A DNA stretch of 64,000 nt from Enterococcus xiangfangensis (GTDB taxonomy: Bacteria > Bacillota > Bacilli > Lactobacillales > Enterococcaceae): contig NZ_BJDX01000002.1 in assembly GCF_005405365.1 (NCBI RefSeq), positions 124,001 through 188,000 of the forward strand. The letters run 5' to 3'. The notes beneath the pieces are model-generated. The model searched no databases, was not told where the DNA came from, and was given only the letters and a program-made list of their open reading frames with translations. The position numbers and the translations under genes were made by a program. How positions within the stretch are numbered: the first letter of the stretch is position 1; each line of letters opens with the position of its first letter. Shown here one piece after another: positions 36,019 to 44,126 of this stretch.

Positions 36019-36654
36019 TTAGAGATAAATCGAAAAGAACATCAGCAACGCACCTAACATCACAAATAAATGCCAAACAACATGCATGTAGCGTCTATTT
36101 TTCATGCTATAAAAAACCGAGCCAACCGTATAGGCGATCCCGCCGCCAACTAACAGTAATAATCCTTTCAAGCCAACACTATGATACAAGCTTGGTAATG
36201 CAATTACGACTGCCCAGCCCATCACATTATAAATGATTGTAGATAATTTTGAGACCGATTTCACTTTACTTAGCGTCAAACTTTTATAAACAATCCCAAC
36301 AATCGCAGCCAGCCAAATGATACTGAGCAAGACGATTCCGATTGCTCCTCTAATGTACAACAAGCAATACGGGGTGTACGTTCCGGCGATCAATAAGTAA
36401 ATCGAACAGTGATCAAAAACTTGAAAGACTTTTTTCGCTTTTGTAAAAATCAAACTATGGTACAGCGTCGATGCTAAAAACAGCACCGATAGTGACCCAC
36501 CATAGATGATGAAAGAAACATAATCCAACCCACTATCTGCCTTTTTCAACAAAAAAACAAATCCGACAATACTTAAAACTACCCCGATACCATGTGTCAC
36601 TGCATTCAATACTTCATTTGTGATCAAATATTTTCGGCTAAATTGTGTATCCAT
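36019..36654 (-). CDS. Hemolysin III family (PAQR-like) membrane protein
   Basis: 211 residues, seven hydrophobic helices. Family histidines and motifs are NAVTHGIGVVLS near the start, STLYHSLIF with VFDHCSIYLLIAGTYTPYCL in the middle and HVVWHLFVMLGALLMFFSIY at the end, the metal site of PAQR/CREST hydrolases. Despite the name, haemolysis is rarely shown; membrane homeostasis is likely. Confidence 0.92.
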   Translation of the reverse strand: MDTQFSRKYLITNEVLNAVTHGIGVVLSIVGFVFLLKKADSGLDYVSFIIYGGSLSVLFLASTLYHSLIFTKAKKVFQVFDHCSIYLLIAGTYTPYCLLYIRGAIGIVLLSIIWLAAIVGIVYKSLTLSKVKSVSKLSTIIYNVMGWAVVIALPSLYHSVGLKGLLLLVGGGIAYTVGSVFYSMKNRRYMHVVWHLFVMLGALLMFFSIYL

Positions 36655-36741
36655 TTAGTGTTCACCTCAATTTATTTATTAAAGATAATGTAACACAGTT
36701 AACAAAATAATTCAATCTAGTTTACGAAACCAGATGACAGA

Positions 36742-37029
36742 TCAACCTAAGACGATTCCCTCCTTGATCAATTTGTAACCAAAAATCAGTTCCTCTTCGA
36801 AAAATAGCTCCGCCTCCTTCGTCTCATTTAAAACGTGGATCAATTCATTCAATGTCAATCGATGATTGGGCTGTTTTTTCAAAATGATTTTTGTCTCAGT
36901 GGCATTGATCCTTAATTGATTCGTCTGTTTTTCATCGTCAGTGACAAAGACATAGGTATAAGAAGATAATTTTTTTAATTCTCCTGCAGCATCCACTTGG
37001 ATCGCCGTCAATAAGTCCTTCGCTCTCAT
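36742..37029 (-). CDS. Conserved-looking small hypothetical protein
   Basis: 95 residues starting at an ATG with GAGGTG 6 nt upstream; a GTG three codons earlier overlaps that site. Not recognised. It is soluble and looks alpha/beta, with KLSSYTYVFVTDDEKQTNQLRINATETKIILKKQ. It lies between hemolysin III and the metNI terminator, in its own transcript. Confidence 0.6.
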   Translation of the reverse strand: MRAKDLLTAIQVDAAGELKKLSSYTYVFVTDDEKQTNQLRINATETKIILKKQPNHRLTLNELIHVLNETKEAELFFEEELIFGYKLIKEGIVLG

Positions 37030-37069
37030 TTCATTCACCTCGTATGCAGCTTGCCTGTTGCTATTATTA

Positions 37070-37121
37070 TAGCAAAAAAAAACGATGACCTCGGGAAAAA
37101 TGCTCCCTAGGTCATCGTCTG
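37070..37121 (-). terminator. Terminator of the metQNI operon
   Basis: CGATGACCTAGGGA pairs with TCCCGAGGTCATCG on the minus strand, followed by nine or more T. Confidence 0.9.
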
Positions 37122-37125
37122 CTGC

Positions 37126-37788
37126 TTAATTTCGATCCAAACTTTTGGCGATTGTATTGCCTATTGACTGCACGATCTGAACTAAGATGATCAGTAAAAT
37201 AATCGTCGTATACATCACTGCCGGTTCATTTCGTAAGAATCCATACTGGTATGCGATACTGCCTAGACCGCCGGCACCGACTAATCCAGCCATTGCAGTC
37301 GCACCGATCAAACCGATCATCGCGATTGTCAATCCCCGAATGATTCCACCGCGCGCTTCTCTTAACAACACGTTGCTAATGATATGGAAATTACTGATTC
37401 CCATCGCTTGATAGGCTTCGATCACTCCGCCATCGACTTCTAACAGTGAGGTCTCTACCAATCGCGCCAAGTACGGTGCCGTGTAAATAATCAGCGGCAA
37501 CAACACGCCTTGGACCCCGATTGTTGTTCCCATGATCAGTTTTGTCAACGGCAAGATCAAGAACAATAAAATAATAAACGGTAATGAACGCAAGACGTTG
37601 ATCACACTATTTAAAATCGAGTACAACGTAAAATTACTGCTCAACCCGCCTGGACGAGCAATCACCAGCAATACGCCTAACGGTATGCCGATTAAAATCG
37701 ATAAACCTAACGCGACACAGACCATCACGAGTGTTTGCCCTAATCCTTCGATCACGACACTTCCCCACTGACTCCAAAATTCGCTCAT
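37126..37788 (-). CDS. metI: Methionine ABC transporter permease
   Basis: 220 residues with about five helices. The coupling loop is AYQAMGISNFHIISNVLLREARGGIIRGLTIAMIGLIGATAMAGLVGAGGLG, the MetI signature. TAATG joins its start to the stop of metN (1-nt overlap), so they are translationally coupled. Confidence 0.93.
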   Translation of the reverse strand: MSEFWSQWGSVVIEGLGQTLVMVCVALGLSILIGIPLGVLLVIARPGGLSSNFTLYSILNSVINVLRSLPFIILLFLILPLTKLIMGTTIGVQGVLLPLIIYTAPYLARLVETSLLEVDGGVIEAYQAMGISNFHIISNVLLREARGGIIRGLTIAMIGLIGATAMAGLVGAGGLGSIAYQYGFLRNEPAVMYTTIILLIILVQIVQSIGNTIAKSLDRN

Positions 37789-38801
37789 TACACTACCTCC
37801 TCAACGATGATCCCTTGACTTTGAATGTATTCTTTCGCCGCTTGAAAATCAGCATCGCTTCCGCCAGCAAACTGGACCAGCAATCGCCCGTGCCGTTTTT
37901 CTTTCAAGTAGCCGATATTTCCGCTAAGAATATTAGGGCTCAACGGAAAATCTTTCGAAACTTTTGCCAAAACCGGCTCAGTCGCTTCATCGCCAATAAA
38001 TTGCAGCTGTACCAATCGTCCAGTCCCTTTATAGGCCGCTAAAACTTCTTCAGGGACGTTGTAGTTGTCGTTAGCTCCAATGAATCGTTTCGTCGTTTCT
38101 TCTTCAGGACGGGTAAATAAATTAATCACAGGACCCGCTTCTACGATCTTCCCGTCTTCCATCACAGCCACGCGATCACAGATGCGTTGAACGACTTCGA
38201 TTTCATGAGTGATCAAAAAGATCGTGATTCCTAACTCTTGATTGATTTTTGCCAATAAAGTCAAGATCGATTCAGTCGTCTCAGGATCTAGCGCGCTCGT
38301 CGCTTCATCCGATAACAAAATCTCTGGTTCATGCGCCAATGCTCGTGCAATTGCCACTCGTTGCCGCTGTCCGCCTGACAATTGCGCTGGATAATTGTCC
38401 TTGCGATCAGTCAAGCCGACTAAGTCTAAATATTTTGCGACCCGTTTGGCGATCACCTCTTTAGGGACCCCTTCTAACTTCAACGGTTTCGCGATATTTT
38501 CATAAACGGTTGCCGTCGACAATAAATTATATCCTTGGAAAATCATGCCGATTTTCCGTCTAGTTAACAATAATTCTTTTTTGTTCAGCTCACGCAGATT
38601 TTGGCCATTAATCAAGATATCGCCAGTCGTTGGTGGTTCCAGAAAATTGATCATGCGGATCAAAGTTGATTTACCTGCGCCTGAATACCCGACAACACCA
38701 AAAATCTCTCCCTGTTCAATCGTCAAATCAACTTCCTTGACTGCTTCTATTCGACGTTTTTTCTGCTGATAGATTTTTGAGACATTTTTAAGTTCAATCA
38801 T
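37788..38801 (-). CDS. metN: Methionine ABC transporter ATP-binding protein
   Basis: 337 residues. Walker A VVGYSGAGKST, signature LSGGQRQR, Walker B LLSDEATSALDPE and switch THEIEVV are intact. The C-terminal 80 residues are the NIL ligand-binding domain (LVQLQFIGDEATEPVLAKVSKDF ... GRLLVQFAGG), which senses cytoplasmic methionine and inhibits transport. This domain separates MetN from other amino acid ATPases. Confidence 0.94.
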   Translation of the reverse strand: MIELKNVSKIYQQKKRRIEAVKEVDLTIEQGEIFGVVGYSGAGKSTLIRMINFLEPPTTGDILINGQNLRELNKKELLLTRRKIGMIFQGYNLLSTATVYENIAKPLKLEGVPKEVIAKRVAKYLDLVGLTDRKDNYPAQLSGGQRQRVAIARALAHEPEILLSDEATSALDPETTESILTLLAKINQELGITIFLITHEIEVVQRICDRVAVMEDGKIVEAGPVINLFTRPEEETTKRFIGANDNYNVPEEVLAAYKGTGRLVQLQFIGDEATEPVLAKVSKDFPLSPNILSGNIGYLKEKRHGRLLVQFAGGSDADFQAAKEYIQSQGIIVEEVV

Positions 38802-38890
38802 GTGACGCTTCCTTCCTCATTCGCATTAATTTTTTTCTAGAAAACTCAGCCTGCTGATTCCCCAACTTAGGCGGTCCTTGCATACTTTGT

Positions 38891-39715
38891 TTAAAACGCT
38901 GGAACTACTGATCCTTTGAATTCTTCTTCAATAAATTTCTTTGTTTCATCTGATTGGTAGTATTTTTTAATTTCTTTAACGACCTTGTCGTCTTTATTTT
39001 CTGTCCGAACTGCAAAAACATTGAAATTAGGATTGTCTTCTAATGGTTCGTGGTAGATCGCATCATCATTGATGGTCAAACCTGCGCCAAAGGCAAAATT
39101 GGTATTGATTGCGGCAGCTGCCAACTCGCCAAGTTGCGATGGAATTTGAGATGCTTCTAACTCAACGATTTCGATGTTTTTTGGATTTTCAGCCACGTCA
39201 TTTTTCGTCGCTTTGATTTCAACACCGTCTTTTAATTTCAAGACATCCGCTTCTTCCAATAATTTCAATGCCCGATATTCATTTGTTGGATCATTCGGTA
39301 CACCGACTTTATCGCCTGATTGAAGTTTACTTAAATCTGAGATTTTTTTAGAGTAAACTCCTAATGGGAATGCGACTGTTTTAAAGGCCGATTCGATCTT
39401 GTAATCTTTGTCTTTTACTTGTTGTTCTAAAAATGAAAGTGTTTGATAGCTGTTGCCGTCTAAATCTCCATCGCTTAACGCGGTATTTGGCGTATTATAA
39501 TCATCAAAACTTTTTACTGTGATTTCGATTCCGTCTTTTTTGGCTTGCTTAGCAACTTCTTCTAAAATTTCTTGATGCGGACCTGAAGTCACACCGATCG
39601 TCACTTTTTTCTCATCCAATTGTTTTGCTTCATCTTTACTGCCGCAACCAGCTAATAACCCGCCTACTGCCAACACTGCTACACTCAATAAAATCCCTTT
39701 ACCAAACTTTTTCAT
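38891..39715 (-). CDS. metQ: Methionine-binding lipoprotein
   Basis: 274 residues with lipobox GGLLAGC. The NlpA/MetQ fold shows KVTIGVTSGPHQEILEEVAK, NTALSDGDLDGNSYQTLSFLEQ, and GVPNDPTNEYRALKLLEEA. It captures methionine (often D- and L-) at the cell surface. It is the first gene of metQ-metN-metI behind the T-box leader. Confidence 0.93.
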   Translation of the reverse strand: MKKFGKGILLSVAVLAVGGLLAGCGSKDEAKQLDEKKVTIGVTSGPHQEILEEVAKQAKKDGIEITVKSFDDYNTPNTALSDGDLDGNSYQTLSFLEQQVKDKDYKIESAFKTVAFPLGVYSKKISDLSKLQSGDKVGVPNDPTNEYRALKLLEEADVLKLKDGVEIKATKNDVAENPKNIEIVELEASQIPSQLGELAAAAINTNFAFGAGLTINDDAIYHEPLEDNPNFNVFAVRTENKDDKVVKEIKKYYQSDETKKFIEEEFKGSVVPAF

Positions 39716-39789
39716 TTTTAATTCCTCCTATTTTTATCCATTTTCTACTAGCTACGGTTAAATACTTCATTAACAAAAAGAGTAACTAC

Positions 39790-40099
39790 AAAAAAAGCCC
39801 GCCCTCTTCCATTTATAGGAAAAGGACGAGCATGCTCGCGTTACCACCTTCATTTGCAACCGTCTCACAACGAGTGCCTCAACAAGTACAATTTTATACT
39901 TGAGCATTGTTAACGAGTGCCGCCCCGTCACTGCCTACTTATCGACAGTGCCATTCAGAGACCATTTTCTAAATCCTTCCGCATATCCGCTCTCACCTGC
40001 CCGGATTCTCTTTGATGCTTTACGACCTATACTTTTCTCTTCATCACGTTTCTTTAAATTGATAAATCGTATCTTACACGCTTAAATGAACGGTGTCAA
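39790..40099 (-). promoter_or_regulatory. T-box riboswitch and promoter of metQNI (probably tRNA-Met)
   Basis: Promoter TTGACA (40099-40094), 17 bp, TAAGAT (40076-40071). The leader has stem I with AGAGAATCC...GGTGAGAGCGG, a candidate specifier ATG in CTGAATGGCAC, the T-box AAGGTGGTAACGCGAGC near 39856-39840, and a terminator with a GGGCGGGC arm and T-run near 39795. TGGT fits tRNA-Met with discriminator A. Met T-boxes before met transport genes are known in Lactobacillales. Confidence 0.88.
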
Positions 40100-40183
40100 T
40101 AGTTTTTATCACTGAAAACACATTTGACTTTAATTTTAACAACAGATAAACTAGTTTAAATCTCATTAAAGGAGTTAAAAACA

Positions 40184-41251
40184 ATGGATATTACAACTGA
40201 AGTACGTCCCGGTACCAATCGCTACGTTAGCGGAGAAGGTCTTCTTCATGATCTCCCTAGTTATTTAGACGGCTTCGAAAAAATTGCTGTCATTACTGGT
40301 GAAAAATCTTTTGAAGCTTTTCAAAACTATTATCAAAAGGAACTTCCCTACCCTACGCATCGCTATGACGGCAGCTCCAGCCATGAAAATGCAGTCGAAT
40401 TAGCAAATAAAATCGAACACGCTGACTTGCTGCTAGCGATTGGTGGCGGACGCGTGATTGACACAGCAAAAATGGCGGCGGAAGAACTGAACGCTGAATT
40501 ATTAGTCCTTCCAACTTTAATTTCAAATTGCGCTCCATTCACTCCGATCGTTGCTGTCTATCACCCAGACCGAACATTCAAATCCATCGGCTACATGAAA
40601 CGTGCCCCGTTCTTAACATTAGTTGATTCAAAATTTTTGTTAGGCACACCCAAAGACTACTTTGTAGCAGGGATCGGTGATACTTTAGCAAAATGGTATG
40701 AGATCGAAGGTATCACTCGCAGTCTGTCAGACGAACAAAAATCAGCTTATGTTCGCCTTGGGATTGCTAGTGCCAAAGCGATTCAAGAACTACTGATTCA
40801 AGACGCTATTACTGCCATTAATGATTTAGAACAGCTGCAGACTTCAGCTGCATTTACGCGGGTCACAGATACGATTATTGGTTTAGCCGGAGAAACCGGC
40901 GGCTTTGCAGCTTCATTTGGTCGTTCGGCTGGCGCACACGCAATCCATGACGGCCTTTCTTTTCTAGCGGCTTCACATGAGCAGCTGCATGGAAAAAAAG
41001 TTGCTTACGGAATTCTCGTTCAATTGGCTCATACAAAAAATTTAGACGAGATCCAAAATTTAAAAACATTTTATCAAGCAACGGGTTTACCGTTAAAATT
41101 AAACGAGCTGAATATTTTTGAAACGTCTAAAGAAGCATTGCTCCCTGTCATCAACCATGCCGCTTCTGCAAACGAAACTTTCAGAATGGTCGATCCTGAA
41201 ATTACACCAGATCAAGTGTATCAAGCAATTCAATTAGTCGAGTCTTTATAA
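40184..41251 (+). CDS. Glycerol dehydrogenase-like iron/zinc-type oxidoreductase
   Basis: 355 residues of the GldA/HcxA-like branch of group III alcohol dehydrogenases. The NAD-binding region is LLAIGGGRVIDTAKMAAEELNAELLVLPTLISNCAPFTP. Metal ligands are expected at GIGDTLAKWYE (Asp), GAHAIHDGLSF (His) and QLHGKKVAYGILVQL (His). Substrate unknown; glycerol or a hydroxy-carbonyl compound is likely. Its stop codon abuts the first repeat of the partition array. Confidence 0.87.
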   Translation: MDITTEVRPGTNRYVSGEGLLHDLPSYLDGFEKIAVITGEKSFEAFQNYYQKELPYPTHRYDGSSSHENAVELANKIEHADLLLAIGGGRVIDTAKMAAEELNAELLVLPTLISNCAPFTPIVAVYHPDRTFKSIGYMKRAPFLTLVDSKFLLGTPKDYFVAGIGDTLAKWYEIEGITRSLSDEQKSAYVRLGIASAKAIQELLIQDAITAINDLEQLQTSAAFTRVTDTIIGLAGETGGFAASFGRSAGAHAIHDGLSFLAASHEQLHGKKVAYGILVQLAHTKNLDEIQNLKTFYQATGLPLKLNELNIFETSKEALLPVINHAASANETFRMVDPEITPDQVYQAIQLVESL

Positions 41252-41252
41252 A

Positions 41253-42041
41253 GTTTACTTTTATTCCTTTGGGGTATACCTCAAAGGAATATTTTTTTGA
41301 AGTAGACTTTAATGTTATATTAAAAGTTTACTTCAACTATTTATAGCTTATTATCCAAGGATATCTATATCAACGGTTTTTCTGAAGTTTACTTTAATAT
41401 ATTTTCTATCTGGATATAAAAAGGTAAACTTTTAACTAAATAAAGTTTACCTTTTTAGTTTCATGCTGATCAATTGCAGTAAACCTCATATACAAAAATA
41501 ACGGTTTACTTTATTTGCATCGTTGGTACGCACTGTCCTATCAACGGTTGTTTAAGGTTTACTTGTTTATTCAGGTAAACTTTTTTGTTGGTTATTAAAG
41601 TTTACCTGAATATAATAATGAATTAACGGTAAACTTTTTTCTGATTAGATAAAGTTTACTGTTTAATAAAAGTAGACTTTATTAATGATTATTTCTATTT
41701 AGAGTACACTTGTATAATAAATAGAGTTTACTTATATTTACTTAAAGTAGACCTTAAAAACAATAAATTACCTTTAAATAAGCCTTTCCAACAATTTTAA
41801 GTTTACTTTATATTTATTAAAGTAAACCTTTAGTTATTATAGAGTTTACCTATATACTTTTATCAAGTTTACTTCATCTAATTAAAGTAAACTTTTTACT
41901 ATCTATTAGGTTTACTTTAAAAATATAAAATAGGTAAACTTTAATTAACCACTCGCAGTAAACTTTATTGTATTTAGAGTTTACTTCATTATTTATAATT
42001 GTAGTAAACCTTATTGCACTTTCTACAGATTTATAGTAAAC
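41253..42041. repeat. Iteron array, about 28 copies of an AGTTTACTT-type repeat (putative centromere)
   Basis: The 6-bp core GTTTAC, or its complement GTAAAC (with GTAGAC/GTACAC variants), usually flanked by A/T to give AAAGTTTACTTT, recurs about 28 times in 790 bp. Gaps of 18-25 bp dominate, close to two helical turns, with both orientations mixed. The spacing is tightest at 41801-42009. Pheromone plasmids such as pAD1 have analogous repeat arrays around their ParA/ParB-type genes. I read it as the parS centromere of the adjacent ParA system and/or RepA iterons. No gene lies inside. Confidence 0.85.
41263..41298 (+). terminator. Terminator of the glycerol dehydrogenase-like gene
   Basis: ATTCCTTTG-GGT pairs with CC-TCAAAGGAAT, followed by seven T. 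It lies inside the first part of the repeat array. Confidence 0.85.
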
Positions 42042-42073
42042 TTTAAAAGAGAAATTAAGATTGGAGAATTTTT

Positions 42074-42922
42074 ATGCCAAAAAAAGCTGAAACCTATGTA
42101 GTAGGAAATTTTAAAGGTGGCGTCGGCAAATCGACGACTGTTCAAATGCTCTCATTTGAAAGTGCCTTTCGCAAAAAACGTAAAACATTAGTTATTGATC
42201 TTGATCCTCAAGGAAATACGAGTGATGTTTTATCATTGACTGCTGAGAATTTTGGAAATGAAACACTCCCAGAAGAATTTGACTCTACGATTTGGGAGGC
42301 CGTTCGATCAGGGGAGATTGCGCCCTCAATTTATCAAATCATCCCAAATTTAGATTTGATTCCTGCGAATATTTCTTTTTCTGATTTTCCGGATTATATG
42401 ATTGAAAAATATCCTGGCGATAAATTGTCCCAATTCAAGTATATGGAGACGTTGATCGAACCACTAAAAGATATTTATGATGTGATCTACATCGATGTTC
42501 CGCCGACGATCAGTACCTATTCAAATGCAGCAATGTATGTTGCAGAATATGTTATCGTCATCTTACAAACACAAGTGAAGTCCTTAAAAGGAGCGCAAAA
42601 TTATATCGATTATATGAATTTCTTCATAGAACAATATGAAACAGAGCTTGAAGTGGTAGGGATCGTTCCATTTATGATGCAAAAACGGGATTCCGTTGAC
42701 CAAGAGATCTATACCGCAGCAAAAGAGATCTACGGCGCACATCTTTTGAATACCGTTGTTTTGAATCAAAGCCGTTTAAAACGCTATGATGGTTCCGGTA
42801 TTACTTATGAAATCAATAAAAATGGTAAAGTTGAGCAGTGGGACAAACGGGCGCACGAAGTTTTTGTAAATATTTTGGATGAAATTGATGAACATCGCCT
42901 GATTTTAAGCGGTGAAGAGTAG
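42074..42922 (+). CDS. ParA-type plasmid partition ATPase
   Basis: 282 residues. The deviant Walker A is NFKGGVGKSTTVQML with the signature Lys, then VIDLDPQGNTSDVL (A') and VIYIDVPPTIS (B). It is of the size and type of PrgP/RepB of pheromone plasmids. ParA forms an ATP-dependent gradient on the nucleoid to segregate plasmid copies. It starts 33 nt after the last repeat and is 12 nt before its partner gene. Confidence 0.93.
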   Translation: MPKKAETYVVGNFKGGVGKSTTVQMLSFESAFRKKRKTLVIDLDPQGNTSDVLSLTAENFGNETLPEEFDSTIWEAVRSGEIAPSIYQIIPNLDLIPANISFSDFPDYMIEKYPGDKLSQFKYMETLIEPLKDIYDVIYIDVPPTISTYSNAAMYVAEYVIVILQTQVKSLKGAQNYIDYMNFFIEQYETELEVVGIVPFMMQKRDSVDQEIYTAAKEIYGAHLLNTVVLNQSRLKRYDGSGITYEINKNGKVEQWDKRAHEVFVNILDEIDEHRLILSGEE

Positions 42923-42934
42923 GGGAGACGTTAA

Positions 42935-43477
42935 ATGGCGAAAAAAATGAAGCTAGATTCACTTTTAACGGCGAATAAAAAAAATAAAGGCATTGAAAAA
43001 ATGTCTGAATACTCCAATCAAGACAAAGAGAAAGAGGAAAAAAAGCCCAGTTCGCAAGATCTTTTGGCCAATCGCACGTTGAGTCACGAAACAGATTTTC
43101 GGCATGCTCCGCTCCATGGAGAAACAAAGCATCCTAATGAACGAAATCAGAGACCGGAAAAAACACCGCCACAAGAAAATGAGGCCGGTAAGAGAGGGCG
43201 TAAACGCCAATACTATGATCCGCGCTTAAAAGCTTTAGAGATGCAGAAAATCTCTGCTCGTACTAAAATTCGTATGCAAAACCTAATCAACGCTAAGTTC
43301 GACGGCTATACGCCTGATAGAATGATCGACTTTTTATATGACTATTATATTGAAAAGGGCTTATCGAAAGACGACCGGAATTTCTTGGATCAACTAGAAG
43401 AAGCCGCAATGCAAGAGTATAAAGAAAAGCCGAAATATCAGAAACTATTCAAAGAATTAGAAAACGATGAGAATTAA
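42935..43477 (+). CDS. Partition partner protein (DUF5388/PrgO-like)
   Basis: 180 residues. The first 100 are charged, Lys/Glu/Pro-rich and probably disordered. The C-terminal 70 (ARTKIRMQNLINAKFDGYTPDRMIDFLYDYYIEKGLSKDDRNFLDQL) form the conserved domain found next to ParA in enterococcal and staphylococcal plasmids, ribbon-helix-helix-like. It is expected to bind the AGTTTACTT repeats and stimulate ParA. Repeats both before parA and after this gene fit that reading. Confidence 0.75.
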   Translation: MAKKMKLDSLLTANKKNKGIEKMSEYSNQDKEKEEKKPSSQDLLANRTLSHETDFRHAPLHGETKHPNERNQRPEKTPPQENEAGKRGRKRQYYDPRLKALEMQKISARTKIRMQNLINAKFDGYTPDRMIDFLYDYYIEKGLSKDDRNFLDQLEEAAMQEYKEKPKYQKLFKELENDEN

Positions 43478-43482
43478 CTGCA

Positions 43483-43540
43483 AAAAAAGTAAACCGCAAT
43501 GCTGGCTAGTTTCGGCATTACGGTTTACTTTTTTTTTAGA
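43483..43540 (+). terminator. Terminator of the partition operon, built from two repeat cores
   Basis: AAGTAAACCG-AATGC pairs with GCATT-CGGTTTACTT, with A and T runs. The arms contain a GTAAAC and a GTTTAC core, so a centromere repeat pair doubles as terminator stem. Confidence 0.85.
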
Positions 43541-43817
43541 TAACTAATATTTGGGTTTACCTTTTTTATTGTTCATTCGATTTAAAAGTTTACTTTTGAA
43601 AAAGGAAAACTTCTTTTGATACAGTTGTGGATAACTAATAGACTCCTTATCCACATTCGTTTTTATCCACATTTGTACTTAAATAGGGGTTAGATAATAC
43701 TTTAATTAGAGTTTACCAAAAATACTTTTACATCATTTAATAAAGTAAACCCGAATTGTTTCTTCACGGCTGTTATAGTAAACCTCAATTTGTTTTGCAA
43801 ACATATTAAAAGTTTAC
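43489..43817. repeat. Second iteron cluster flanking the DnaA boxes
   Basis: Eight more GTTTAC/GTAAAC cores occur at about 43489, 43523, 43555, 43588, 43711, 43745, 43778 and 43812, with a further one near 44066 before repA. They are more loosely spaced than the first array and lie on both sides of the DnaA boxes. Confidence 0.75.
43626..43671. other. Three perfect DnaA boxes (candidate replication origin)
   Basis: TGTGGATAA (43626-43634, reverse orientation) and TTATCCACA (43647-43655 and 43663-43671) are exact consensus DnaA boxes within 46 bp, embedded in AT-rich DNA between the iterons and repA. This suggests that host DnaA helps open the origin. In several RepA_N plasmids the origin lies inside the rep gene, so this could be an auxiliary element. 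Confidence 0.7.
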
Positions 43818-43843
43818 TCTAAAAAAAGATAGCTATAAATCGC

Positions 43844-43872
43844 TTTACAACGGGATTTTAATCCATTATTCT
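43844..43872 (+). promoter_or_regulatory. Probable repA promoter
   Basis: TTTACA (43844-43849) and TATTCT (43867-43872) are 17 bp apart. Transcription would begin near 43879, giving a roughly 250-nt leader that contains the hairpins complementary to the antisense RNA. Confidence 0.5.
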
Positions 43873-43881
43873 ATACATGTA

Positions 43882-44013
43882 GAAAAAAACGAAAAAAAGA
43901 GTTTAAAGATTTGGCGATCTTTAAACTCAAAGGTTTGAGCTAATTTTGGCGAATTAGCCTGTCACATTTAAATAAACTTATTAGGGTTAGAAAAATTGGT
44001 GTTTGCCTAACCT
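43882..44013 (-). ncRNA. Predicted repA antisense (countertranscript) RNA, about 130 nt
   Basis: A promoter on the minus strand (TTGAGA 44048-44043, 17 bp, TATACT 44025-44020) should start an RNA near 44013. Three hairpins follow: GGTTAG/CTAACC; GCTAATT/AATTAGC (43958-43939) with loop CGCCAA; and a 12-bp stem GAGTTTAAAGAT/ATCTTTAAACTC (43928-43899), also with loop CGCCAA, ending in a long T-run down to about 43882, an intrinsic terminator on this strand only. On the repA mRNA both loops read UUGGCG, a YUNR-type loop of the kind used by plasmid kissing RNAs. It should limit RepA synthesis and copy number. Confidence 0.7.
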
Positions 44014-44019
44014 TCATTA

Positions 44020-44048
44020 AGTATACTATATTTTGATGATTTTCTCAA
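44020..44048 (-). promoter_or_regulatory. Promoter of the repA antisense RNA
   Basis: TTGAGA and TATACT with a 17-bp spacer on the minus strand, positioned about 7 nt before the first hairpin of the antisense RNA. Confidence 0.65.
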
Positions 44049-44126
44049 TCAAATATCTTGTGACGGTAAACATTCCTTTAAAAACTTTCGTAACTAATTT
44101 TGAGAGTGAACTAAGGAGGTTTTTTT

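Noticed and set aside
41253..42041. A CRISPR array in the repeat region
   Set aside because: The repeat unit is only 6-11 bp, occurs in both orientations and has irregular spacing; no cas genes are near.
43899..43928. The 12-bp hairpin as terminator of a plus-strand transcript
   Set aside because: There is no T-run after it on the plus strand; the T-run lies on the minus side, so it terminates the antisense RNA.
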